A stretch of DNA of 64,000 bases from CAHJXG01 sp965277495 (lineage in GTDB: Bacteria > Pseudomonadota > Alphaproteobacteria > Acetobacterales > Acetobacteraceae), in the NCBI GenBank assembly GCA_965277495.1, contig OZ255824.1, forward strand, positions 3,968,001 through 4,032,000, in the 5' to 3' direction. The translations under genes were made by a program, and so were the position numbers. Below are positions 7,955-16,844 of the stretch, in pieces. Position 1 is the stretch's first letter, and every line of letters begins with the position of its first letter. The notes under the pieces were generated by a model that worked only from the letters and a program-made list of their open reading frames with translations, did not search any database and was not told where the DNA came from.

Positions 7955-8590
7955 TCAGGCTTCTTGCGCCTCGAAGCCCGGTGACTCGTTCACGGACACG
8001 ACGCGCCATCCCTCGGCCAGGCGCTCCAGCCGGGTCAGCGATAGGTTGTAAATGGACAGATGCAGCGCACGGCCGGCGTCGATCGCCATGGCGTGCGCGA
8101 TGGCCGCCCGGATTGCGCCGCCATGGCTCACGATGACGACGTCGTCTCCGGCATGGCGCTGCGCCAACTGGTCGAGCGCCAGGCCGACCCGGGTCAGTAC
8201 ATCCGCCATGCTCTCGCCATTCGGCGGCGTCTCGGTGGCGGCCAGCGGCCAGAACGGGTGGGCCGGGGCCGAGAGCAACGGCGGCAGCGCTGCGTGGCGC
8301 AGGCCCTGGTAGTCGCCCAGGTTCTGCTCGATCAGGCCGGGCTCGACCGCCATCGGCTGCTCCGGGTAGCCCGCCGCAAAGATGGCCTCCGCCGTGCGGC
8401 GCGTGCGCGACAGCGGGGTGCACAGCCAGGTCGCGGGCCGGGGCAGCCGCGCCGCCAGCGCCTGGTACATCGGCGCCTGCGCAACCAGGGCGTCGGGGCA
8501 GAGCTGCACGTCCCTGATGCCATACAGCATGGCGCGCTCGTTCTCCGCCACCAAGGCGTGCCGGATCAGCCAAAAATCGGTGGGCATCAT
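7955..8590 (-). CDS. Histidine phosphatase family protein (phosphoglycerate mutase-like)
   Basis: A 211-residue protein of the branch-2-like histidine phosphatase superfamily. The catalytic histidine is in IRHALVAEN (residues 9-17), where the usual RHG is RHA. Later elements are CTPLSRTRRTAEAI (second Arg), and VSHGGAIRAAI with the second catalytic histidine near residue 156. The substrate cannot be told from sequence. Two ATG codons open the frame (8590 and 8587), the first overlapping the stop of the ABC permease gene as ATGA. It is the last gene of the exporter operon. Confidence 0.85.
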   Translation of the reverse strand: MMPTDFWLIRHALVAENERAMLYGIRDVQLCPDALVAQAPMYQALAARLPRPATWLCTPLSRTRRTAEAIFAAGYPEQPMAVEPGLIEQNLGDYQGLRHAALPPLLSAPAHPFWPLAATETPPNGESMADVLTRVGLALDQLAQRHAGDDVVIVSHGGAIRAAIAHAMAIDAGRALHLSIYNLSLTRLERLAEGWRVVSVNESPGFEAQEA

Positions 8591-9414
8591 TCGCCTATGC
8601 TCAAGAGTGCGCCGCGCAGCCGGGCCTGGCGGAATTGGGCGGCGAACAGCCAGATCCCGGCCGCCATCCAAACCATGTTGAGGCCCAGCGCCCAGGCCAG
8701 GTGATCCCAGCGGATGACGCCGGACAGCGCGGCCCGCATGCCTTCGAACACGTGTGACGACGGCAAGGCGAGCGCGATCGGACGCACCGCCGCGGGCAAC
8801 ACGGACACCGGGTAGAACACTGCCGAGATCGGGGTCAGCCCGAACAGCACCGACCAGGCCAATGCCTCGGCCCCGGCGCCGTGGCGCAGGATCAGGCTGA
8901 TGACGCCGAGCGCCACCCACCAGCCCATGACCATCAGGTTGGCGAAGAACAGCACGACGACCGGACCCATGGCGAACAGGTTAAACGCATAAAGCAGGAA
9001 AGCGATCAGGATCGCCGGCAGCACCCCGGTGAGCATGCGCAGCACTGAAATGCCGATCAGCGCCGACACCATCTCCCAAGGGCGGATTGGGCTGACAAAA
9101 ACGTGGCCGAGGTTGCGGGACCAGAGCTCCTCCAGGAAGCTGATCGCGACGCCCATTTGGCTGCGCAGCGCGACCTCCCACAGCAATACGCCGCCCAGCA
9201 GCGCCCCAGCAGCGATCACCGCCGCCCCGCCAGGTCCCCCGCCCATGCGGCCAACAAGGAAACTCGCTGTGAAGCCCCAGATGCACATTTGCAGGACGGG
9301 CCAGTACATCAGCTCGAGCAGGCGTGGCCAGGACCGGCGATACAGCGCCAGGTGCCGGTACATCAAACCCCAGATTCGCCGCATTGAGCCGCTCGTTGCG
9401 ATGGTCCTGCTCAT
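8587..9414 (-). CDS. ABC-2 type transporter permease
   Basis: A 275-residue integral membrane protein with about six hydrophobic segments, beginning MSRTIATSGSMRRIWGLMYRH. The ABC2_membrane pattern is visible: an amphipathic N-terminus with LELMYWPVLQMCIWGF, a central LFGLTPISAVFYPVSVLP, and LPSSHVFEGMRAAL before the last helix. Such permeases export polysaccharides, lipids or drugs. The start at 9414 overlaps the stop of the ATPase gene (ATGA); a longer open frame extends upstream inside that gene and is not used. Confidence 0.85.
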   Translation of the reverse strand: MSRTIATSGSMRRIWGLMYRHLALYRRSWPRLLELMYWPVLQMCIWGFTASFLVGRMGGGPGGAAVIAAGALLGGVLLWEVALRSQMGVAISFLEELWSRNLGHVFVSPIRPWEMVSALIGISVLRMLTGVLPAILIAFLLYAFNLFAMGPVVVLFFANLMVMGWWVALGVISLILRHGAGAEALAWSVLFGLTPISAVFYPVSVLPAAVRPIALALPSSHVFEGMRAALSGVIRWDHLAWALGLNMVWMAAGIWLFAAQFRQARLRGALLSIGE

Positions 9415-10148
9415 GCCGTCACCATGCCGCGGTTGCGGGCGATGTCGAGGAACACTTGCTCCAAGTCGTTCCGTCCGTAACGGTCCAGCAGTTCCGGCGG
9501 CGATCCGCTGTCGACGACGCGGCCCTGTTTCAGCATCAGGACGTGGCCGCACAGCCGTTCGACCTCGGCCATGTTGTGGGAGGCGAGCAGGATGGTGCAG
9601 CCGCTTTGTTGCCGGTACTGCTCGAGCCAGCTTCGCACCATGTCCCCGGTGTCGGGATCGAGGCTCGCAGTCGGCTCGTCCAGCAACAGGACGTCCGGGC
9701 GGTTGATCAGCGACTTCGCCAGTGCCACGCGGGTTTTCTGTCCCGCCGAAAGGTTGCCGGCCGGGCGATTGAGCAGGCCGGTGAGGTCGAGCTGCGCCGC
9801 GAGCTCGCGGATACGCGCCTCCAGGCCGCGCACGCCATAGAGATGGCCGTAAACGCGCAGGTTCTCCGCAACACTCAGCCGGGAGGGCAGGGCAATATAC
9901 GGTGAGGAGAAGTTCATCCGGGCCAGCGCCGCGAAACGGTCCCGGGCCATGTCGTGCCCGAGGATGCGTATGGTGCCGGCGGTCGGGATCAGCAGGCCCA
10001 GCAGCATCGCGATCGTCGTGGTCTTGCCGGCGCCGTTGCCGCCCAGCAGGCCGAGCGTGCGCCCGGCGGCGAGGCTAAACCCCACGCCGTCCACCGCAAG
10101 CACGTCGCCGTAGCGCTTGGTTAGGCCCTCGACATCGATCGCGTCCAT
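9411..10148 (-). CDS. ABC transporter ATP-binding protein
   Basis: A 245-residue ATPase, the normal length for a single nucleotide-binding domain. Walker A is GGNGAGKTTT (near residue 38), the signature is LSAGQKTRVAL (LSAGQ instead of LSGGQ), Walker B is DVLLLDEPTASLD, and the switch histidine follows in LLASHNMAEVERL. It pairs with the adjacent ABC-2 permease. The start at 10148 is the ATG directly before the domain; the longer frame upstream has no domain content. The operon order is ATPase, permease, phosphatase, all with 4-base overlaps. The substrate is unknown. Confidence 0.9.
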   Translation of the reverse strand: MDAIDVEGLTKRYGDVLAVDGVGFSLAAGRTLGLLGGNGAGKTTTIAMLLGLLIPTAGTIRILGHDMARDRFAALARMNFSSPYIALPSRLSVAENLRVYGHLYGVRGLEARIRELAAQLDLTGLLNRPAGNLSAGQKTRVALAKSLINRPDVLLLDEPTASLDPDTGDMVRSWLEQYRQQSGCTILLASHNMAEVERLCGHVLMLKQGRVVDSGSPPELLDRYGRNDLEQVFLDIARNRGMVTA

Positions 10149-10237
10149 AGCTCGGGGATTAGGCGTCCCGCAGCGGTTCGCCAAGGGCAACATTCGCCCG
10201 CGCTGGCCTGGGTTGCGGTTTTGCAAGTTCACCGGGG

Positions 10238-11401
10238 TCAGGTCGTCATCACCAGTGCGCGGCCCTGGAACAGGCTGATGCCCTGGTCCTGCCCCCATTG
10301 CAGCGCGGCGGCCTCGTCGGCGTGGGTAAGCACCCATCGTGCGGTTCCCGCCTGCAGCAGGGCCGGATCGATCCCAATTAGGGCGGGCGACCAGCGGAGC
10401 TGCACGAAATCCAGCTCCATCCGATGCAGGCGCAGCAACGGCAGCAGCGGCGCGGTAACGCCGCGCAATTGCAGCCGATAGCCGCGGGCACGGGCAAATC
10501 CGCGGGCAAAGGTAAAGGCGGCCGGGTCGGCCAGCACGTCGGCGGGCAGCAGGTCCAGCACGACGCGGCCCTGCAGCGCGCTCGGCACGGCAGCATCGAA
10601 GCGCAGGAACTCGGGGCTGAGCACGCTGCCGACGTTGAGGTTCAGGCTGAACGGCCCGGCGCCGCGCAGCTCCTGCGGGCCGGATAGCAGGGCCAGCATC
10701 CGGCGGTCGAGCACGCGGGTCAGCCGGCGGAACAGCCAGGGGTCGGCCAGCGCGTTGCGCCCCGGCGCGAGTGTGGCCGTCAGCTCGGAGACGGACAAAT
10801 AGCGCTTTTCCCAGGCGAGCCGCACGTGACCGTCTTCCACCCGGCAGACTGGCTTGCGCCGGCAGAACCGGGCCATGTTGGCCGTCGCCAGTTGTGCCTC
10901 GATGGCCGACAGGGCGGCGGCATCCAGCGGCAACAGCGGCGGCACTGCGGCCGGGATGGCGCGATGCCGGTGCGGCGCACGCTCCGCCTCGTTTTCCAGC
11001 CCAGCGGCGGCCAGCAACTCCGCGCCATCTTCCGGCAGGTCGAACAGCCGAACGAGGTTCTGCAGCGCGGCCTCTCCGGTGCGGACCTCATCCCCGAGCA
11101 GGCGCCCCAACGCGGACAGCGATTGCTGGAGCAGCATCGGCGCATCGCCACGCCAGGACACCGCCAGGCGTCCCGCCGGCAGGTCGTGCGCGCGAGCCCG
11201 TTCGGCCGTCATCAGCGGGTCGAGCGCCGTCCGCACCAAATGCAGGTGATGCGGCTGGGTCAGCCGCGGCGGCAGCAAATCGGCACGCAGCAGCAGCACG
11301 CGGCGCGCCACGCCAGCCGCCGCGCAATCCTGGACCAGGCCCTGCAACGCCCGAATGCCATTGCCTCCGTACGCCATCGGCGGCGCGAGCGCCACGCTCA
11401 T
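10238..11401 (-). CDS. Degenerate EAL-type protein, copy 1
   Basis: A 387-residue protein resembling the fold of EAL phosphodiesterases but without the active site. The C-terminal third carries FSLNLNVGSVLSPEFLRF (position of the metal-binding Asn strand), LDFVQLRWSPAL (where K-x-D is expected), and LTHADEAAALQWGQDQGISLFQG (where EGVET...QG is expected). The EAL, DDFG and EGVE residues are missing. The N-terminal half may be an equally degraded GGDEF fold (LAVSWRGDAP at the GGDEF position). It overlaps copy 2 by 4 bases and is its paralogue. Likely a non-catalytic c-di-GMP-fold or protein-binding module. Confidence 0.6.
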   Translation of the reverse strand: MSVALAPPMAYGGNGIRALQGLVQDCAAAGVARRVLLLRADLLPPRLTQPHHLHLVRTALDPLMTAERARAHDLPAGRLAVSWRGDAPMLLQQSLSALGRLLGDEVRTGEAALQNLVRLFDLPEDGAELLAAAGLENEAERAPHRHRAIPAAVPPLLPLDAAALSAIEAQLATANMARFCRRKPVCRVEDGHVRLAWEKRYLSVSELTATLAPGRNALADPWLFRRLTRVLDRRMLALLSGPQELRGAGPFSLNLNVGSVLSPEFLRFDAAVPSALQGRVVLDLLPADVLADPAAFTFARGFARARGYRLQLRGVTAPLLPLLRLHRMELDFVQLRWSPALIGIDPALLQAGTARWVLTHADEAAALQWGQDQGISLFQGRALVMTT

Positions 11402-12732
11402 GCTGGGACCATCGCCGGGGAACCCAGCGGAGCGGCAGCGTCGAGCAGGGCCGGATTGTTGCAGCCCGCGCGCCCACCCGGCCCGGTCGCGGAGGCGCGC
11501 TCACTGCATTGCCGCAGCGTGCAGCCGCCGCCATGGGCGCACGCGCCGACCCGTCCGGCTGCCAGCATCGCGTCCACGTGGCGGCCTTGGAAGCGGCGAA
11601 TGCCGTGCGCGAGGCCCCAGCTCAACGCCTCCTCGGTTTCAGCCCGGTGCAGCACCACGCGGGCACAGCCCAGCGCCATCACCGCCTGTTCGACTGCCGA
11701 CCCGGCCTCGGGCAAATGCGGCGACCAGTCGAGCTTCACCAGGTCCGGCTCCAGCACCATCGGCGTCGTCAGCATCAGCGCATGATGCGACACGCCGTCG
11801 AGGACGAGCGCCAACCCAGCGAGGCGGAGCCGGGTGCGGGCGATCATGAACGCCTCCGGATCGGCGCAGGCCTCGACGAGCGAGATTTCCACCCCGACCT
11901 GGGCGCCGACAGCCCGGCAGGTGGCTGCAAAACGGGCAAACCGCTCCGATAGGACGCCGGCCAGGGTCAGGTTCAAATGAAGCATGGGACCCACGTCCCG
12001 CGCCCCGGCCGTCAACGGGCCATTCACCTGCAGGTCCTGCCGAAGCACATCCAGCATCCGTCCATCCAAGCGGCTTGCCAAATGGCGGAACAGGAACGGG
12101 TCCGCATCGGCCTGCCCGGTCGCGGCGATCCGCGCCTCCAGCACCGCGACGGAAAACGTGATTTCCCGAAACAGCGGCCGCAGCGGCGGCTGGCCCGCCG
12201 GCATGAGCAGAACCGCGGTTTGCCGCTGCATCAGGTCGCTGATCCGGCTGTGCTGGATGACCTGGTCGATTGCATCGATCGCATGGACGCTGTCGGCCGA
12301 TTCGGCCAGGGCGGGATCAGGCTCGGCATCCAATAGCCGCGCCTGCACATACTGCAGGACGGCGGCGCCATCCCGGGCAAGGCTCCACAGCGTGGTGACG
12401 CGGGCCGGATCAGGCACGTCGATTGCGAATAACCTGGCCAATGTGTGCGTGACCGCAATGCCGGCATCGTCGGAGCGGAACAGCAGCAGCAGGTCGTCAT
12501 TGTGCAGCGCGAACACCTGGCCCGCATGACGCTGCGCCGCGTCGTCCATTACGGCGCGGGCGATGCGGCGGTGATGCGCGCGCGGCGCCGGCGGCGTCAT
12601 GCGCGACAAATGCAGCACCAGCGCCATCCTGCCCTGCGGCGCCCGCAACGCACGTTCGACAGCATCGAGCAGATGCCGCCCGATATGGTGCGTTGCGACG
12701 CCCGCAGCCCCACTGGCGATGACGCCGGCCAT
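11398..12732 (-). CDS. Degenerate EAL-type protein, copy 2, with cysteine-rich tail
   Basis: A 444-residue paralogue of the downstream gene. It keeps more of the EAL pattern: MLHLNLTLAGVLSERF (Asn strand), VGVEISLVEA (with the Glu), LVKLDWSPHL (Lys and Asp), and GIRRFQG, but DDFG is replaced by LDGVS and EGVE by LHRAE, so phosphodiesterase activity is unlikely. The N-terminal half (FALHNDDLLLLF near residue 75) resembles a worn GGDEF domain. The tail has cysteines at 398, 404, 409 and 424 (CAHGGGCTLRQC), a possible metal site missing from copy 1. Its ATG at 12732 is divergent from the phosphatase gene, 45 bases away. Confidence 0.6.
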   Translation of the reverse strand: MAGVIASGAAGVATHHIGRHLLDAVERALRAPQGRMALVLHLSRMTPPAPRAHHRRIARAVMDDAAQRHAGQVFALHNDDLLLLFRSDDAGIAVTHTLARLFAIDVPDPARVTTLWSLARDGAAVLQYVQARLLDAEPDPALAESADSVHAIDAIDQVIQHSRISDLMQRQTAVLLMPAGQPPLRPLFREITFSVAVLEARIAATGQADADPFLFRHLASRLDGRMLDVLRQDLQVNGPLTAGARDVGPMLHLNLTLAGVLSERFARFAATCRAVGAQVGVEISLVEACADPEAFMIARTRLRLAGLALVLDGVSHHALMLTTPMVLEPDLVKLDWSPHLPEAGSAVEQAVMALGCARVVLHRAETEEALSWGLAHGIRRFQGRHVDAMLAAGRVGACAHGGGCTLRQCSERASATGPGGRAGCNNPALLDAAAPLGSPAMVPA

Positions 12733-12777
12733 TTTCAGTGTCGTGATCCTTCTGCAACCAGGGTAAGATGCGCCAGA

Positions 12778-13569
12778 ATGATTACCCGCAAGTTAGCGAA
12801 TTTTGCTTCCGTGTTCGGCGCGCGGCCCAGCTCGCCAGGAATCCCGCGGTTGGAACCCGGACGCCGCATCTACGCGATCGGCGACGTGCATGGGCACTTG
12901 GACCAGTTGCGCGCGTTGCACGACGCCATCCGCGAGGACCTGGGGGACCGGCCCGTCCGGCAGCCGTTGCTGGTCCACATGGGCGACCTGATCGACCGGG
13001 GGCCCAGCTCCGCCGGTGTGCTGACGCTGTTGCAGGCCGGGCCGCCGCTGCAAGGCGTGCCGACGGTGAACCTGATGGGCAACCACGAATGGATGTTCCT
13101 GGCGGCCCTGGCTCGGCAAAGCAGGCGGGATGCGGACCTGTGGCTCGACAATGGCGGGATCGAGACGCTGGCAAGCTGGGGCATCCATCCCTCCGTGCCG
13201 CCGGCGCGCTGGCCGGAACTGGTGCCGCGCGCGCACGTGCTGTTCCTCCGCGGTCTCGCGGGCCGTTTCCAGCGCGACGGATACCTGTTCGTTCATGCCG
13301 GGGTGCGGCCCGGCGTGCCGCTGGACGAACAGACCTGGTCGGACCTGCTGTGGATCCGTGAGTTGTTCCTGGATCGGCGCGGCCCCCTGCTGCCCGACGC
13401 GCCCGACCTCGTCGTCGTGCACGGCCATACCCCGGAGGCGGAGCCCACGATACGGCCGAACCGCATTGGCATCGACACCGGCGCAGGCCGCGGCGGACCG
13501 CTCACCTGCGCGGTGCTGGATGGCGACGACGTGCGTTTCCTGCAAGCGAAACCGTCGGTTGAAGCCTAA
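12778..13569 (+). CDS. Metallophosphoesterase, PPP family (PrpA/ApaH-like)
   Basis: A 263-residue cytosolic phosphoesterase with all core PPP motifs: GDVHGHLDQL (near residue 36), GDLIDRG, MGNHEWMF, FVHAGVRPG and VVHGHTP. The motifs supply the di-metal ligands, so activity is expected. Bacterial members act as Ser/Thr protein phosphatases or as diadenosine tetraphosphatases; this sequence cannot decide. The start at 12778 is the first ATG in the conserved frame; an ATG ten bases earlier is in another frame. It is divergent from the EAL pair and followed after 55 bases by hldE. Confidence 0.9.
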   Translation: MITRKLANFASVFGARPSSPGIPRLEPGRRIYAIGDVHGHLDQLRALHDAIREDLGDRPVRQPLLVHMGDLIDRGPSSAGVLTLLQAGPPLQGVPTVNLMGNHEWMFLAALARQSRRDADLWLDNGGIETLASWGIHPSVPPARWPELVPRAHVLFLRGLAGRFQRDGYLFVHAGVRPGVPLDEQTWSDLLWIRELFLDRRGPLLPDAPDLVVVHGHTPEAEPTIRPNRIGIDTGAGRGGPLTCAVLDGDDVRFLQAKPSVEA

Positions 13570-13624
13570 AGCGTCATACGGCGGTAACGTGCAGCTTGCC
13601 ACGGCCGCAGGGGGACGGTAGCCC

Positions 13625-15208
13625 ATGCCTATGCACACTTCCCAGCCCGGCAGCGGACCAGCCCTGGAGACCGATGCCGGAACTGCGGCGGGGCCCGGCG
13701 CCGAGACCGCGCAGGCGTCTGGGACCGCAAATGCGGGGCCGCCTGATGCGGAGGCCTTGGCAAACGGCGTCCGTCGCCTGGCGCGCACCAGCGTCATGGT
13801 CATCGGCGACGTCATGCTCGACCGCTATGTCTATGGCGCCGTGGACCGCATCAGCCCGGAGGCGCCGATCCCGATCCTGACGGTGGCGCGCGAGGTCGCC
13901 ATGCCCGGCGGCGCCGGCAACGTGGTGCGCAACCTGACCGCATTGGGCGCCGCGGTGGCATTCGTGTCGGTGGTGGGCGACGACCAGGCCGGGTCGGACC
14001 TCACTGGCCTGGTCGGCGGCCAGCCCGGCGTCGAGCCTTGGCTGCTGGTGCAGGGCGCACGCGCGACCACGGTCAAGACCCGCTACATCAGCCAAGGCCA
14101 GCAATTGCTGCGGTCCGACCGCGAGGAGTCCGGGCCGATCAACCCCAAGCTCGCCGAGCGCATGATGCGCATCGCGCGGGATACGCTCGCCGCGACCTCG
14201 GTGGCCATCCTTTCCGACTATAATAAGGGCGTGCTGGCCGGCGACATCCCGGCGCAGCTCATCGCGGCGGCGAAGGCCGGCGGACGCCCCGTGGTGGTGG
14301 ACCCCAAGGGGCCCGACTACGCCCGCTACGCCGGGGCCGATGTGGTGACGCCGAACCGGCGGGAGCTGGCGGAGGCGACGGGCCTGTCGGTCGAAACTGA
14401 GGCCGAGATCGTTGCGGCCGCGGCGGCGCTGCGCGACGCGCATGGCTTCGGGGCCGTGCTGGTGACGCGGGCCGAGGACGGCATGACCCTGCTGGACGCC
14501 GACGGCATCCACCATTTCCCGGCCGAGGCGGCGGAGGTGTTCGACGTTTCCGGCGCCGGGGACACCGTGGTCGCAACCTTGGCGGCGGCGATGGCGGCGG
14601 GGCTGCCGCTGCCGATGGCGGCACGTTTGGCCAACATCGCCGCCGGCATCGTCGTCGGCAAGGTCGGCACGGCGGTGGCGCGGGAGGAGGACCTGCTTTC
14701 CGCGCTCACGCCACAAGGCGGCGCCTTACGGAAAATCGTGACGCGGGAGGCCGCCGCCGAGCAGGCTGAGCGCTGGCGCCGGAGGGGTTGGCGGACCGGC
14801 TTCACCAACGGCTGCTTCGACCTGCTGCACCCCGGCCATGCCCACCTGCTGGAGCAGGCTCGCAGCCAATGCGACCGCCTGGTGGTCGGGCTGAATTCTG
14901 ACGCGAGCATACGCCGGCTGAAGGGCGAATCGCGTCCGGTGCAGCCGGAGGCCGCGCGTGCGGCGGTGCTGGCGAGCCTGTCCGCCGTGGACCTGGTGTG
15001 CATCTTCGATGAGGACACGCCGTCCGAGATGCTGGACGCGATCCGCCCGGAACTGTTGGTCAAGGGGGCGGATTACACGATCGACGCCGTTGTCGGCGCC
15101 GAGCAGGTGCAGGGCTGGGGCGGCCGGGTCTGGCTGGCGGAGTTGCTGCCGGGCTTCTCGACGACGGCGACGGTGCAGCGGATTGCGGCGGTGCGGAGCG
15201 CTGGGTAG
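13625..15208 (+). CDS. hldE: Bifunctional heptose 7-phosphate kinase / heptose 1-phosphate adenylyltransferase
   Basis: Makes ADP-D-glycero-beta-D-manno-heptose for the LPS inner core. The 527-residue protein has an extra low-complexity N-terminus of about 50 residues, a PfkB kinase domain (VIGDVMLDRYVYG near 59, MPGGAGNV, and SGAGDTVVATLA with the catalytic Asp near 313), and a cytidylyltransferase-like domain from about 385 (GFTNGCFDLLHPGHAHLL, HxGH). The family norm is about 480 residues; the excess is the N-terminal tail. The ATG at 13625 follows a GGGGGA stretch. The partner epimerase hldD lies 30 kb away. Confidence 0.95.
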   Translation: MPMHTSQPGSGPALETDAGTAAGPGAETAQASGTANAGPPDAEALANGVRRLARTSVMVIGDVMLDRYVYGAVDRISPEAPIPILTVAREVAMPGGAGNVVRNLTALGAAVAFVSVVGDDQAGSDLTGLVGGQPGVEPWLLVQGARATTVKTRYISQGQQLLRSDREESGPINPKLAERMMRIARDTLAATSVAILSDYNKGVLAGDIPAQLIAAAKAGGRPVVVDPKGPDYARYAGADVVTPNRRELAEATGLSVETEAEIVAAAAALRDAHGFGAVLVTRAEDGMTLLDADGIHHFPAEAAEVFDVSGAGDTVVATLAAAMAAGLPLPMAARLANIAAGIVVGKVGTAVAREEDLLSALTPQGGALRKIVTREAAAEQAERWRRRGWRTGFTNGCFDLLHPGHAHLLEQARSQCDRLVVGLNSDASIRRLKGESRPVQPEAARAAVLASLSAVDLVCIFDEDTPSEMLDAIRPELLVKGADYTIDAVVGAEQVQGWGGRVWLAELLPGFSTTATVQRIAAVRSAG

Positions 15209-15232
15209 GCCTTGGGTTCGCGGCGTGGTGGT

Positions 15233-15652
15233 TCACTCGCCGGCCATGGCTTGGTCGAATGTCCAGGGGCACTCGACCGGGAAGGTGTTCCCTGGCAGGC
15301 CCTTTTCTTGTTCGGCGCTGCGCCGCGCACGACGATAACCGGTTGCTATCGCCTCAGGAAGCATCGCTTTCAGGCTTGGGTTCTCGTCCAAGTGGTCGGT
15401 CAGCTCATCCCGTGCATTGGCAATCGACAACTCCCAGGAGCGGCCGCGGCGTTCAGGCTGAAACCGCCATTTCAGAAGGTGTTGCAGCAGCACCGTCAGT
15501 CGGCTCACCAGCTCGCGTTTCTCACTGCGGCCCAAGGTCTCGATCTCCTCGGCTATGTTGGCGATGTCGGCGCTGGACAGCTTGCCGGCGCGCAGCAGGC
15601 CCGCCTGCTCATTGGCCCAAGCGTAGAAGTCGCGGTCATATAGCTCGCTCAT
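15233..15652 (-). CDS. DUF29 family protein
   Basis: A 139-residue protein of the DUF29 family, common in Acetobacteraceae and cyanobacteria, often in several copies. The signature is LYDRDFYAWANEQAGLLRAG at the N-terminus, then IAEEIETLGRSEKRELVSRL and HLLKWRFQP, and a late YRRARRSAE. It is predicted all-helical and soluble. No function is established. It converges on hldE with a 24-base gap. Confidence 0.85.
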   Translation of the reverse strand: MSELYDRDFYAWANEQAGLLRAGKLSSADIANIAEEIETLGRSEKRELVSRLTVLLQHLLKWRFQPERRGRSWELSIANARDELTDHLDENPSLKAMLPEAIATGYRRARRSAEQEKGLPGNTFPVECPWTFDQAMAGE

Positions 15653-15730
15653 GCGTGCCCCTTTCGGCCCGAAGTATCGTGCGCGGCGGTCCCGCAGTCG
15701 AGCGTGCCGCCGGCTTCGGCGCGAATGGCG

Positions 15731-16210
15731 CTACTCGGCGCGCAACGCCGTGCGCAGGCCGGCCTGTCCCTCGGGGTCCTGCAGCCAGGCCAGGCGTTGG
15801 GCGGCCAGGGTGGCGAAGCGGTGCAGCAAAGCGCGGCGGCGGGCGGGCGATAGCGCATGCACCGCGGGCTCGCGCAGCACCTCGGCCCCCCCGTCGCAGG
15901 CGACGATCAGTCCGGTCTCGATGGGCAACAATCCTTGCGGGAAATCAGCGTCAACCGCGAAATATACGCTATCGGAATAATCCCGGTATTCCGGCCATTT
16001 GTTGTCGGTGAGGAAATCGCGCGGACCGGACTTCACCTCGATGCAGGCGAAACCGCCGTCGGGCCGGAGCGCCATGATGTCGGCGCGGCGGTTGTTCGGC
16101 AGCGGCATTTCATGCATCGGCGACCAGCCGAGTTGCAGGCAAAGGCGGGAAGTGGCCCGCCGTATGGCAAGCGACCGCTCCGGGATAGTCGGTTCGGTGC
16201 CGAGACCCAC
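15731..16210 (-). CDS. mmcB: MmcB family DNA repair-associated protein
   Basis: A 159-residue protein of the MmcB family, a restriction-endonuclease-like fold. In Caulobacter, MmcB belongs to the LexA-controlled response to mitomycin C. The core is LPNNRRADIMALRPDGGFACIEVKSGP: the Asp and the Glu-x-Lys of this block form a PD-(D/E)XK nuclease-type site. It continues with DFLTDNKWPEYRDYSDSVYFAVD. The frame is open to 16309, overlapping the upstream regulator; the GTG at 16210 removes the overlap and places the start just before the conserved region, so it is preferred but unproven. Confidence 0.8.
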   Translation of the reverse strand: MGLGTEPTIPERSLAIRRATSRLCLQLGWSPMHEMPLPNNRRADIMALRPDGGFACIEVKSGPRDFLTDNKWPEYRDYSDSVYFAVDADFPQGLLPIETGLIVACDGGAEVLREPAVHALSPARRRALLHRFATLAAQRLAWLQDPEGQAGLRTALRAE

Positions 16211-16250
16211 GCGAAGTCTTACCCGAGGTCGATAGCCCTCCCCGGCAACG

Positions 16251-16724
16251 TCAGCTCGACGGCTCTCCGGGTCCCGGCGACTCGGCGGTCGACTGCGCCG
16301 CGAGGGCACGCGCCATTTGGCTTAGCGCTTCCTGGTGCTTTTGGTTGTCAATCGCGGCGAAGTTGCGGGCCAGCTCCAGGCACATGCGCTGCCGATGCGA
16401 TAGTTCGGTGGCCGGCGTTTCGGTGTCCAGCCCCTCGAAGAACCAGCTCACCGGGACGTTCAGCACCAAGGCAATTTCATAGAGCCGTCCAGCCGAGATA
16501 CGGTTTAGGCCTCGCTCATACTTATGCGCCTGCTGATAGGTGACGCCGATCATCTGCGCGAGCTGTTGCTGCGACAGCCCAAGCATCACCCGGCGTTCGC
16601 GAATCCGGGCGCCCGCATGGTGATCTGCAATGCTCGCTCGGGCCGGCACGGTGCCTTGGGGAGCCACGTCATCGTCAATCGGGACAGTCTCTCGACTCTG
16701 CTTGGCACTCACTCTTCGCCTCAC
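16251..16724 (-). CDS. XRE family transcriptional regulator
   Basis: A 157-residue regulator. An HTH_3 domain occupies about residues 39-95 (IRERRVMLGLSQQQLAQMIGVTYQQ, the two helices of the HTH, then YERGLNRISAGRLYEIA). The C-terminal 60 residues are helical and polar. It resembles the family found in many alphaproteobacteria near phage-like or stress loci; the target is unknown. The start is GTG at 16724, and a second GTG at 16712 with GAGGCGA before it is equally possible. It lies upstream of mmcB on the same strand with about 40 bases between. Confidence 0.85.
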   Translation of the reverse strand: MRRRVSAKQSRETVPIDDDVAPQGTVPARASIADHHAGARIRERRVMLGLSQQQLAQMIGVTYQQAHKYERGLNRISAGRLYEIALVLNVPVSWFFEGLDTETPATELSHRQRMCLELARNFAAIDNQKHQEALSQMARALAAQSTAESPGPGEPSS

Positions 16725-16844
16725 GATTTGGTAACCACATGCTTACACCACTTCGGGCGAAAGCAGCATCATGATAATCACGTAAAACGTCAACACCACG
16801 TGACTTTTTCGTCCGATGAAGCCGAAATGTTAATTCTTAGTCAT

